Source: CAZLKT01 sp964560205
GTDB lineage: Bacteria; Pseudomonadota; Alphaproteobacteria; Holosporales; Holosporaceae
Length of the DNA stretch: 64,000 bases
Reading direction: 5' to 3'
Assembly (NCBI GenBank): GCA_964560205.1
Contig: CAZLKT010000001.1
Span: forward strand, 62,001 to 126,000
The notes below the pieces were generated by a model. That model worked only from the letters and a program-made list of their open reading frames with translations. It was not told the origin of the DNA and ran no database searches. Every line of letters begins with the position of its first letter. The stretch's first letter is position 1. Below are positions 42,139 to 49,919 of this stretch, in pieces. The translations under genes and the position numbers were made by a program.

Positions 42139-43090
42139 ATGCTCCATCTACTCGTGGAGGAGGAGTATTACTGTCTCCACCTCCTGGTTGAGGAGTAACA
42201 GTGCCATTATTTGGTGTTCCACCTCCTGGTGGAGTAATAACAGTGAAATTATTTGGTGTTCCACCTTCTGGTTGAGTAGTAATAGTGACATTATTTGGTG
42301 TTCCACCTCCTGGTTGAGTATTACCAGTGTTTACACCTCCTTGTTGAGGAATACCAGTGTTTATACCTACTTGTGGAGGAGTACTATTGTTTCCACCTCC
42401 TGGTTGAGGTTGTGGAGGAGTAGTAGTGCTACTACTGAAGTTGAGCACGTTAGGAACATGAGATGCAATCCACTGTCCTGCAGAGCCTATATAGCCACCA
42501 TCGAGGCCAGTGTAATGGGCAATTCCTGCCAATGCGGCAGTAGTTGCTAATCCTGCTGCTACCTTTGCTTTTTTACTACTAAACCAGCCCTTTTTTTCTT
42601 CTGTTTTCGCTTCCTCGTTTGCAGGTGTTTCCGTAGCTGTGGAGATTTGACTACCGCTTCCATCCTCTGTTCCAGATTTTATGGATTTCTCATTCCCATT
42701 TATAATATTATTTTCTTCTTTTTTGAAGTCTGTATCCTTAAGTCCCTCTGGAGTTGGAGTAGGTATTGGAGAAACAATTGGAGAAACAATTGGAGTGGGT
42801 TTATTATCTTTTTTTGGATCAGGCGCTTTATTATCGAGTATATCCTCCTTTATGAACTGATCGAATGATATTCTCTTCTGTCTGTCCTTTCTTCCTTTCC
42901 TCATACCATGTCGTGCTCTTTTTTCAGCCATCCTTTGGGCTTTTCTCTGTTGCCTTTTGGCTTTTCTCTGTTGTCTTTTGGCCTTTTTTTCAGCCACCTT
43001 TCTCTTGGGTTTGGCTGTTACGGTTGTGTCGTCGCTTGTTCCAAAAGCCATGAATGCAAGTAATAAGGTATAAAAAAATACTTTTTTCAT
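42137..43090 (-). CDS. Secreted basic protein with Pro/Gly repeat tail (paralogue C)
   Basis: Intact 317-residue member of the tandem family, no named homologue recognised. Signal peptide MKKVFFYTLLLAFMAFGTSD, then a Lys/Arg/Gln-rich segment to about residue 75 (KRQQRKAKRQQRKAQRMAEK). A Pro-rich and acidic middle follows (SPIVSPIPTPTPEG), then KKGWFSSKKAKVAAGLATTA and ALAGIAHYTGLDGG, a Gly/Ala-rich segment shared with D and B. Unlike its paralogues it has a further 90-residue tail of about 14-residue repeats of the type GGGTPNNGTVTPQP, resembling secreted or surface low-complexity proteins. It is probably exported by Sec; a host-facing role is inferred. Confidence 0.8.
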   Translation of the reverse strand: MKKVFFYTLLLAFMAFGTSDDTTVTAKPKRKVAEKKAKRQQRKAKRQQRKAQRMAEKRARHGMRKGRKDRQKRISFDQFIKEDILDNKAPDPKKDNKPTPIVSPIVSPIPTPTPEGLKDTDFKKEENNIINGNEKSIKSGTEDGSGSQISTATETPANEEAKTEEKKGWFSSKKAKVAAGLATTAALAGIAHYTGLDGGYIGSAGQWIASHVPNVLNFSSSTTTPPQPQPGGGNNSTPPQVGINTGIPQQGGVNTGNTQPGGGTPNNVTITTQPEGGTPNNFTVITPPGGGTPNNGTVTPQPGGGDSNTPPPRVDGA

Positions 43091-43165
43091 GGCAATTTCC
43101 TTTTGTTTATTTCAATTGTTAATAATAAAAAAATATTTCATTGAATGATAAGTTTTTTATCATGG
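43091..43165 (-). promoter_or_regulatory. Shared 5' module upstream of paralogue C
   Basis: Near-duplicate of 41919-41993. The remaining part of the 43091-43403 spacer holds about 50 bases shared with the A-B spacer (GATGTTTTTT, GAGAAA, ACAGACATCTG type sequence) and then copy 3 of the foldable element. No gene is seen in the spacer. Confidence 0.5.
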
Positions 43166-43218
43166 ATGTTTTTTGGGAGAAAGAAAGAACTCTGCATACA
43201 GACATCTGCCATAGATGT

Positions 43219-43361
43219 GCATGGAGAACTCTGACTGGGGCTTTCTCGTGGAGAATTTTTCATGGGAGAGGATGACGTAGAACATGGTAAAAGTTTTTTC
43301 TTGTAGGTTCTTCTACCATGTATTCTTTACATCTCCATCCACGAGACTGTGGTGTATTATT
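43219..43361 (-). repeat. Intergenic foldable element, copy 3 (143 bases)
   Basis: Downstream of paralogue D and almost identical to copy 2. The same inner hairpin and outer TCTCGTGGA/TCCACGAGA stem are present. Its distance from the D stop is about 40 bases. Confidence 0.85.
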
Positions 43362-43403
43362 TCTCTCCATCTCCTTATGTTGTGGATTCCCACTGCCTTG
43401 AGC

Positions 43404-44060
43404 TTATGACTTTGCCCAGGGGTTTATTTTAGAAGCATTATCTGCAATCCACTGTCCTGCAGACTTTATATAGCCACCATCGAGGCCAGTGTAATGGGCA
43501 ACTCCTGCCAATGCGGCAGTAGTTGCTAATCCTCCTGCTACCTTTGCTGTTGTACTCCAGCCCTTCTTCTCTTCTGGTTCTCCCTGTTTTTCTTCTGGGT
43601 TTAGTTCTTCTTTTCCAAATGTCGCGCTATCTATTGAGGAGGCTTTACTCTTTCCTCCGTCTTCTGTTTCTGATTTTGTGGGTTTCACATCCTCATTTTT
43701 AATATTACTGTCTTTTTGGGGGGTCTTCTCAATTGGAGTAATACTTGGAATAACAATTTGAGGAGTGATATTTTTATCTGATTTTTGATTAGGTTTTTCA
43801 TTATCGAGTACTTTCTCATCTATAAGGTCTTTGAGTGATATTCTCTTCTGTCTGTCCTTTCTTCCTTTCCTCATATCATGTCGTGCTCTTTTTTCAGCCA
43901 TCCTTTGGGCTTTTCTCTGTTGCCTTTGGGCTTTTCTCTGTTGTCTTTTGGCCTTTTTTTCAGCCACCTTTCTCTTGGGTTTGGCTGTTACAGTTGTGTC
44001 GTCGCTTGTTCCAAAAGCCATGAACGCAAGTAACAAAGTATAAAAAAATGTTTTCTTCAT
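43404..44060 (-). CDS. Secreted basic protein (paralogue D)
   Basis: Intact 218-residue member, the first gene of the tandem set in transcription order. Signal peptide MKKTFFYTLLLAFMAFGTSD, then a Lys/Arg/Gln-rich segment almost identical to that of C (RQQRKAQRMAEKRARHDMRK). The middle (NITPQIVIPSITPI, NIKNEDVKPTKSETE) matches B, and an acidic linker leads to EEKKGW and the Gly/Ala-rich KVAGGLATTAALAGVAHYTG, then LDGGYIKSAGQWIADN. The first half is close to paralogue C and the middle to B, suggesting recombination between copies. No function recognised. About 120 AT-rich bases separate it from lptB. Confidence 0.8.
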   Translation of the reverse strand: MKKTFFYTLLLAFMAFGTSDDTTVTAKPKRKVAEKKAKRQQRKAQRQQRKAQRMAEKRARHDMRKGRKDRQKRISLKDLIDEKVLDNEKPNQKSDKNITPQIVIPSITPIEKTPQKDSNIKNEDVKPTKSETEDGGKSKASSIDSATFGKEELNPEEKQGEPEEKKGWSTTAKVAGGLATTAALAGVAHYTGLDGGYIKSAGQWIADNASKINPWAKS

Positions 44061-44183
44061 AGTGAGTGCTCCGTTTTTTTACTTTCAATCATTATCATAA
44101 AAAATAGTTAATTAAGTGATAATTTTATTATTTTTAAAAAATATTTTAAATAAAGTAAAAAATATTGAGCTATGCGTTTGTTT

Positions 44184-44903
44184 TTAAAGAGAAAAAGAGT
44201 GTCCTAAATAGACATCTCGTACAGAGGGGCATTGAGCAAGCTGTCGAGGACTGCCCTCTTGGAGGATTTTCCCATCATGGAGGACATAACCTCGGTTGAT
44301 GATTTTGAGTGTATCTCTTACGTTATGGTCCGTAATGAGGACGCCGATGCCCTGGCTGGTGATGTGGCGAATAAGTTTTTGGAGGTCTTCTATGGATTTG
44401 GGATCTATGCCTGCCCACGGCTCGTCCAACAGAAGAAAAGTTGGATTGCCCACCAGGGATCGAGCAATTTCCACTCGTCGTCGTTCGCCACCAGAGAGGG
44501 CCAGGGCTGAAGAGGTGCGAATGTGATGCAAGGAGAAGTCTGTGAGGAGGGCCTCCAGTTTCTCTTCTTTGGCGTAGGGATTGTGTTCAAAGAGTTCCAA
44601 GACTGCTAAAATGTTTTCTTCCACGGTCATGCCACGAAAAATAGAGGAGTCCTGTGGCAGATATCGCAAGCCCATGCGTGCTTTTTGATAAAGTGGCATA
44701 TGGGTAACATCCTGGTTATTGAGAAAGATTTTGCCTGAGTCGGGCTTGATGAGGCCAGCCATGAGAAGGAATGATGTGGTTTTGCCTGCGCCATTTGGCC
44801 CAAAAAGACCCACGGCCTCCCCTTGTGCTACGGAAAGCGACACATCTTGCACGACTTTTCTATGTCCAAAGGATTTGACCAGATGAAAGCCTTGAAACGT
44901 CAT
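44184..44903 (-). CDS. lptB: LPS export ABC transporter ATP-binding protein LptB
   Basis: ATPase that drives lipopolysaccharide out of the inner membrane through the Lpt bridge. Walker A GPNGAGKTTSF lies near residue 35, the signature is ALSGGERRRVEIARS and Walker B is FLLLDEPWAGIDP, the LptB-specific form; the C-terminal end RDVYLGHSF is also typical. It overlaps the lptA stop by four bases. Presence of this gene implies a lipopolysaccharide-bearing outer membrane. Confidence 0.97.
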   Translation of the reverse strand: MTFQGFHLVKSFGHRKVVQDVSLSVAQGEAVGLFGPNGAGKTTSFLLMAGLIKPDSGKIFLNNQDVTHMPLYQKARMGLRYLPQDSSIFRGMTVEENILAVLELFEHNPYAKEEKLEALLTDFSLHHIRTSSALALSGGERRRVEIARSLVGNPTFLLLDEPWAGIDPKSIEDLQKLIRHITSQGIGVLITDHNVRDTLKIINRGYVLHDGKILQEGSPRQLAQCPSVRDVYLGHSFSL

Positions 44904-45775
44904 GATGTTGCCTCCTTTTGTGCGGGCAGAATCTTTTGATCTCTTTTTTTATCCGCTTTCCACATGGCCCTTACAGGAAAGTGGCTGTGGGAAAAGACAG
45001 AAATTTTTTGTGTGGGAATATGAAAGATTGCTTCTTCGCCCACAACGAATTTTTCTCCTTGAGAGATTTTCACATCACCATGGGCCATAATATTTTCTGT
45101 GGATTTTATATAGGTGGCTTCTTTGCAGGATAAGGTGGTGTTTTTTTCCTTCCAGAGGACGTTCTCCTTGGCATTGACGGTGTGGATGGTAAGGGGTGTC
45201 ATGGTTTCAAAGGAGAATAGCATCAATTCGCAGGTGATGGATCTGTCTTTTTGGCTCATGGAGACGGCACCGAGGGCCGTACCTTGTTTGAGCTTTCCAT
45301 CATAGTGCATGGTTTCTGCACAGAGAAAAAGGCCATGGGAGGTTTGAAGCCGTGGATTCTGGGATATATCTAGAGATCTTTTTTGTGCGTTCCATAGGGC
45401 ATGGCCCCCCCATATTTCTGATTTTTCTGTGCGAATGTGGGCATGACCTATAATTTCCATGTGAGAAATTTTTAGGTGATTCAGAGTCCCTTTGGGGGGA
45501 GGGGTCTTTTCTTTGTGTTGTGGCTCCTGTGATGTTGTGAAAAAGACTTTTATAGTGTCTCCAGAGATGTGAAGGGATCCTTGTGTTACATGGACATGCC
45601 CCGTGGCTGTGCACATTTTTTCCTTTGGAAAATATGTGATGGTGTCCGCATGAATGACGAAAGGGCTTTTTGATGGTGCTGCTTCAACGTGCTGATGCAA
45701 GAGAATCCATGCAAGGAGGATATTCCCTCCAAGCCTGCTGTACTTTATACAAGATGAAAAAAAACAAGCGCGCAT
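44900..45775 (-). CDS. lptA: LptA/OstA-like periplasmic LPS transport protein
   Basis: A 291-residue protein, longer than typical LptA (about 180). The start MRACFFSSCIKYSRLGG opens a membrane/signal segment; a longer frame extends to 45832. The OstA pattern FVIHADTITYFPKEKMCTAT, followed by GHVHVTQGSLHISGD, occurs near residue 40. A second such pattern appears near the C-terminus (EATYIKSTENIMAHGDVKIS), so the OstA repeat seems duplicated, or LptC-like and LptA-like parts are joined. It sits directly upstream of lptB and overlaps the end of mraY by 31 bases. Confidence 0.82.
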   Translation of the reverse strand: MRACFFSSCIKYSRLGGNILLAWILLHQHVEAAPSKSPFVIHADTITYFPKEKMCTATGHVHVTQGSLHISGDTIKVFFTTSQEPQHKEKTPPPKGTLNHLKISHMEIIGHAHIRTEKSEIWGGHALWNAQKRSLDISQNPRLQTSHGLFLCAETMHYDGKLKQGTALGAVSMSQKDRSITCELMLFSFETMTPLTIHTVNAKENVLWKEKNTTLSCKEATYIKSTENIMAHGDVKISQGEKFVVGEEAIFHIPTQKISVFSHSHFPVRAMWKADKKRDQKILPAQKEATS

Positions 45776-46863
45776 AATCCTACAAGCATCTGAGTCATCC
45801 AAAAACATGTGACAATCTTTGTTTCGCTCCACCCCATTTCCTCAAAATGATGATGTAAGGGGGTCATAAGGAAAACACGCTTTCGTGTTCTCCGGAACAC
45901 CGCCACTTGAATGATAACTGAAAGAGTTTCTACGACAAAAATACTTCCTATAAATCCTAGTAAAAGCTCCTGCTTTAAGAACATACTGACGGATGCGCAA
46001 AAAGCTCCCAACGCCATGGACCCCGTATCTCCCATGAAAATACGAGCAGGATAACGATTAAACCACAAAAACCCTGCAACTGCTCCTCCCAGAGCTCCGC
46101 ATACTACCACTATTTCTTCTGCGTTGGGAATATGCATCATATGAAAGGTTTCTGCCCAGCACTCATGTCCTATCCCATATGCCATCACCGCTAAAAAGCC
46201 ACATGTGACGAGAAAGCATGTGGAAGCAAGCCCATCAAGCCCATCGGTCAAATTCACTGCGTTGGCTGAACCAACAAAAATAGTACTTGTGCATAGGGTA
46301 TAAAGTACGGCTCCCATGGGAAGAGCCCATTTTGTCTGAAGCGGAAAAAAGAGGAAGGTTTTCTCCTCATATGGCATCACATATAAAAAAATGGGCACGC
46401 ACACTGCTGCTATAAAAATTTGTAGAAGGAATTTCTTTCGCATGGACATGCCGTAGGCGCTCTTTTTCTGAAAATGCCTTTGTTGAAGTTTTGACATGTC
46501 ATCCAAATACCCTAAAAAACCAAAAGCAAAAAAAGCCATGCATGGGCCCCATACAAAAGGACTTGTTATATGTCCCCAGAGAAGAATGGACACGAAAAAT
46601 ATCCCACCCAGAAGGAGTCCACCCATGGTGGGAGTCCCCGTTTTTTTTTCTGCATGAGCTTGGGGGGCAAAGCTATAAATGGGTTGGCCCTCACTGTATT
46701 TTCTTTTCATAAGTGTGATGAAAGCTGGCATGGAGAGCAAAATCATCACTGCAGAGGTCATAAACGCCCCAAGCCCCCTCATGAGCTCAGAGGTGTTTCC
46801 CACTTTTGCGGCGCATAAAAGACTGTAGAGCCACTCTACGATGCTTATACTGGGGAAAGACAT
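45745..46863 (-). CDS. mraY: Phospho-N-acetylmuramoyl-pentapeptide transferase
   Basis: Makes lipid I by moving phospho-MurNAc-pentapeptide to undecaprenyl phosphate in the inner membrane. The start MSFPSISIVEWLYSLL excludes a longer, implausible Lys- and Phe-rich upstream extension. Family motifs are clear: KKTGTPTMGG, FLGYLDDM, NAVNLTDGLDGLA and MTPLHHHFE. About ten membrane helices and 372 residues are normal. It lies beside lptA-lptB rather than in the mur/fts cluster, another sign of operon break-up. Confidence 0.97.
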   Translation of the reverse strand: MSFPSISIVEWLYSLLCAAKVGNTSELMRGLGAFMTSAVMILLSMPAFITLMKRKYSEGQPIYSFAPQAHAEKKTGTPTMGGLLLGGIFFVSILLWGHITSPFVWGPCMAFFAFGFLGYLDDMSKLQQRHFQKKSAYGMSMRKKFLLQIFIAAVCVPIFLYVMPYEEKTFLFFPLQTKWALPMGAVLYTLCTSTIFVGSANAVNLTDGLDGLASTCFLVTCGFLAVMAYGIGHECWAETFHMMHIPNAEEIVVVCGALGGAVAGFLWFNRYPARIFMGDTGSMALGAFCASVSMFLKQELLLGFIGSIFVVETLSVIIQVAVFRRTRKRVFLMTPLHHHFEEMGWSETKIVTCFWMTQMLVGLCALVFFHLV

Positions 46864-47210
46864 GATTATCTTTGCGAAAATGAGTACGTAAAAGTATAGA
46901 GAAAAAAAGAAAAAAAGAAAATGAAAAGTATAGTCTCGTGAAACAAATGGTGTTTGTGTCCTCCTGACAAAAAATGTGGTCACTCCCTTTTTTGCTATTT
47001 TTTTGTATGAAAGACATAAGCATGATATCCTTTTGATTTTTTTTGTTTTTATATAATTCTGGTTTTTATATTTTGAAAAATTTGTTAACACCATGTTTTT
47101 TTACAAAAGTACGACCAAGAAAAAAGAAAAAGTTCTGTTGAAGGGTTTTTTCTTGACTTTTGTTTATACCTTTTACACACTTTTATAAAATATGCTTTTC
47201 ACGTTTTTCT
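46864..47210. other. Intergenic region between divergent mraY and pepA
   Basis: About 350 bases of AT-rich sequence between two divergent genes. Both neighbours' reading frames extend into it, but the extensions lack family similarity. It must hold both promoters; TTGACT at 47153 followed by T/A-rich sequence is a possible -35 element for pepA, without a convincing -10 at the usual distance. No RNA gene is apparent. Confidence 0.5.
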
Positions 47211-48677
47211 ATGAAAGTTTTTTTCGATTCATCATATCCTCGTGATCATATGGGGTGTGTGCTTGTGTGGAAGGGGAAAGTGTTGTTGCCTGCGGGGCAT
47301 TGCTGGAAAGAGTTTCTGCAGAATGCTTACGGAGCTTTGAACCTTAAGGCATCCCAGGGGATGCTTGTGATGATTTCCGAGAAGGAGTCGTGCATCTTAT
47401 GGAATATGGGAGAAGAGGATGTTTTTGCGTGTGCTGAGGAGACAAGACGTCTGGGAGGACGTTTGTGGAAATGGTTATCTCTTTATGCGCCTGAGAAAAC
47501 AGCGCTTTTTGCTGAATCTTTGGAGAAGGATGCCGTTGTGAACATAGCATACGGTGCGTTGCTGCGGAGTGGAAGGTTTGAGAAGTATCATACGAGCTTT
47601 CGCCCACTTCCTGTTGTGGGATGCTCTACCTTCACCTGTGTGACACCCCATGCTGAAGCATGTGAGGGGGCATGGGCTCAGGATGCCTGGGTCATTGATT
47701 CTGTGCATTGGACTCGGGAGCTCATTAATGAGCCAGGAAATGTGTTGTATCCAGCATCCTTTGTTCAGCGCTTGCAGGAGCTGTCACATTATGGTGTGAC
47801 CGTTGAGGTTTTGGACAAAAAAGTTCTGGAAAAGGAGAAGTTCGGGGCTCTTTTGGGGGTAGCCCAGGGCAGCACCCACGATCCATATCTTGTGGTGCTT
47901 CATTGGAATGGAGGCGGAGCCCATAAGGACTCTCAGCCTGTGGCCCTTGTGGGGAAAGGCGTTACTTTTGATAGTGGTGGGCTTTCACTGAAGCCTGCAT
48001 CTAGCATGGAAGACATGAAGATGGACATGGCAGGGGCTGCAGTGGTGGCTGGGGTGATCCGTGCCCTCGCTATGACGAAGGCTCCGGTGCATGCTGTGGC
48101 GGTGGTGGCTTTGGTGGAGAATATGGCATCTGGCTCAGCACAGCGTCCCGGTGATATTGTCACATCCTTATCAGGACAAACCATTGAGGTGTTGAACACT
48201 GATGCAGAGGGGCGGCTTATTTTGGCTGATGCCCTTTTCTATACTCAAAAAAGATTTTCTCCCGCGCATATGGTGGATGTGGCAACTTTAACGGGTGCCA
48301 TTACTGTGGCTCTTGGCTCCACGTATGCTGGTCTCTTTTCCAGCAGCCCAGCATTGGCAGAAGATCTGCGAGCTATGGGGGAGACCGTTGGTGAGCCTCT
48401 TTGGCATATGCCTCTCCATAAAAGTTATGATGAGGCCCTTAACAGCGATCATGCTGATATGAAGAATATCACCTCGCCAGGTGTGGGCGCGGGAAGCAAT
48501 ACCGCCGCACAATTTCTCAAACGTTTTGTCAGCATGGAGTCATGGGCTCATCTTGATATTGCAGGTATGGATTTTCTGAAAAGATCTACAGATCTTTCTG
48601 AAAAGGGGGGAAATGCCTTTGGCGTTCGGCTGTTATATCAGTGGGTGCGGAAATGCTTCGAAAAAAAGGTGGCATAA
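47211..48677 (+). CDS. pepA: Leucyl aminopeptidase (M17 family)
   Basis: Hexameric zinc aminopeptidase that trims peptides in the cytosol. The start MKVFFDSSYPRDHMG gives 488 residues; an upstream start at 47160 would add a hydrophobic, non-family segment. Metal and catalytic motifs are complete: GKGVTFDSGGLSLKP, KMDMAGAAVV and the M17 signature NTDAEGRLILAD. In an intracellular bacterium it likely serves recycling of imported or internal peptides. It is followed two bases later by a DUF3576 lipoprotein gene. Confidence 0.96.
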   Translation: MKVFFDSSYPRDHMGCVLVWKGKVLLPAGHCWKEFLQNAYGALNLKASQGMLVMISEKESCILWNMGEEDVFACAEETRRLGGRLWKWLSLYAPEKTALFAESLEKDAVVNIAYGALLRSGRFEKYHTSFRPLPVVGCSTFTCVTPHAEACEGAWAQDAWVIDSVHWTRELINEPGNVLYPASFVQRLQELSHYGVTVEVLDKKVLEKEKFGALLGVAQGSTHDPYLVVLHWNGGGAHKDSQPVALVGKGVTFDSGGLSLKPASSMEDMKMDMAGAAVVAGVIRALAMTKAPVHAVAVVALVENMASGSAQRPGDIVTSLSGQTIEVLNTDAEGRLILADALFYTQKRFSPAHMVDVATLTGAITVALGSTYAGLFSSSPALAEDLRAMGETVGEPLWHMPLHKSYDEALNSDHADMKNITSPGVGAGSNTAAQFLKRFVSMESWAHLDIAGMDFLKRSTDLSEKGGNAFGVRLLYQWVRKCFEKKVA

Positions 48678-48679
48678 GC

Positions 48680-49171
48680 ATGATGAAATATATTGCAGGC
48701 ATTTTACCAGCTGTTTTTTTATGGGGGTGCGATGAGATGCCATCGTCCTCTCATGTTTCCATGCCTGTAGAGCGACGAGAACGTTCCTTCCAGCATATGG
48801 AAAAATTTTGGAAAAAAGATCTGACCCTATACAGTTCTGAATCGGTGAAGATTCTGCCTGCCCTGTGGTATGGAACCCTTTCCGTTTTGAATCCTTTTCC
48901 CTATGAACGTTTAGAAGCAGAAAATGGTTTTATCCAAACCCACTGGATTACTTTGCCAGAATACCCAGGGGAGCGCTTTAAAATACGAGTCATGATTATT
49001 CCTTCCACCACCATCCACCTGCAGTCCGTGAACGTTATTGTCTTTCATGAGATTCTGAAAAACAGCAAATGGGTTTCTGCAGAACCTTCTCGACTTTTAG
49101 CCATGAAGTTGAAGCATCGTATTTTCTTGAAGGCCCGTTCCTTTGGGAAAAAATCATCCTCCTTTCCATAA
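48680..49171 (+). CDS. DUF3576-type lipoprotein
   Basis: A 163-residue protein whose start MMKYIAGILPAVFLWGCDEM gives a lipoprotein signal with the lipobox ending in Cys near residue 17. The body has the DUF3576 pattern known from alphaproteobacteria: a KFWKKDLTLYSS-type helix, then WITLPEYPGERFKIRVMII and VNVIVFHEI. Function unknown; probably sorted to the outer membrane by the Lol system. It starts two bases after pepA. The stretch 49172-49298 that follows shows no gene. Confidence 0.72.
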   Translation: MMKYIAGILPAVFLWGCDEMPSSSHVSMPVERRERSFQHMEKFWKKDLTLYSSESVKILPALWYGTLSVLNPFPYERLEAENGFIQTHWITLPEYPGERFKIRVMIIPSTTIHLQSVNVIVFHEILKNSKWVSAEPSRLLAMKLKHRIFLKARSFGKKSSSFP

Positions 49172-49298
49172 AAGAGACAAGAAAGCTGACATGGCTGGAA
49201 GCCATACGTGTCTTATATGCCCTCAGGTTGATACAATTTTTGATCTGGTGCATTGAAGAGACAAGAAATATGTGTCATATAAAAAAGCACATGAATGT

Positions 49299-49919
49299 AT
49301 GAGAAAGGTTTTTGTGAGCCATTTGGGAATGCTTATGGGTGGCGGTATTGGATATCTTGCGGGGAGTATTCCGTGGGGTATCCTTATTCCTCGTTATATG
49401 AAGAAAGGTGATCCGCGTCAGGTGGGGTCGGGAAATATTGGGGCATCCAACGTTTTTCGCCTTGCGGGTTTTTTTCCGGCATTTCTGGTGTTTGTGGGGG
49501 ATTTCTTGAAGGGGTATGTCCCTGTGTTTCTCTATTGGGGTTTGGCAGGCCAGATGCCATATATGGCGGAGTTGGTAGGGCTGTGCACAATATTGGGACA
49601 TCTTTTTCCCCTGTGGCTGAGGGGTCGTGGAGGCAAGGGTGTCTCAGTTGCTTTTGGTGTCATGGCAGCGCTTTTTTGGAAGGTAGCACTTCTTATTATG
49701 GTCATATGGGCAGTGGTATGGTGGTGGAAAAGATATGCTTCCCTTGCATCACTAGTATCTTTCTCTGTGGGCATAGGTGTGCTCTGGAGGCATGCCGTTG
49801 GAATGAAAAAGCTTTTTTTGGCAGGCGTCCTTCTCTTGATCTTTTGGAGCCATCGGCATAATCTGATTCGACTATTTATGAATATGGAACACAAGATAGA
49901 AAAGGAAAAAAAAGGGTGA
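49299..49919 (+). CDS. plsY: Acyl-phosphate glycerol-3-phosphate acyltransferase PlsY
   Basis: First acylation of glycerol-3-phosphate in phospholipid synthesis, in the inner membrane. The three active-site motifs are present: GSIPWGILIPR with KKGDPRQVGSGNIGASNVFR, then GHLFPLWLRGRGGKGVS, and SHRHNLIRL at the end. About five membrane helices. The start MRKVFVSHLG is chosen from similarity; a longer frame begins at 49272. Its stop overlaps the dprA start, giving the alphaproteobacterial plsY-dprA-topA order. Confidence 0.95.
   Translation: MRKVFVSHLGMLMGGGIGYLAGSIPWGILIPRYMKKGDPRQVGSGNIGASNVFRLAGFFPAFLVFVGDFLKGYVPVFLYWGLAGQMPYMAELVGLCTILGHLFPLWLRGRGGKGVSVAFGVMAALFWKVALLIMVIWAVVWWWKRYASLASLVSFSVGIGVLWRHAVGMKKLFLAGVLLLIFWSHRHNLIRLFMNMEHKIEKEKKG

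Noticed and set aside
39676..43361. CRISPR array
   Set aside because: The repeats are 87, 143 and about 210 bases long, lie in or between protein genes, and lack short direct repeats with unique spacers; no cas genes are present.
39427..44060. Insertion sequence or prophage as source of the repeats
   Set aside because: No transposase, integrase, terminal inverted repeats or phage genes are visible; gene duplication explains the pattern.
47153..47190. Sigma-70 promoter for pepA from TTGACT and TATAAA
   Set aside because: The spacing between the two hexamers is about 25 bases, too long for a standard promoter; left as a possibility only in the intergenic entry.
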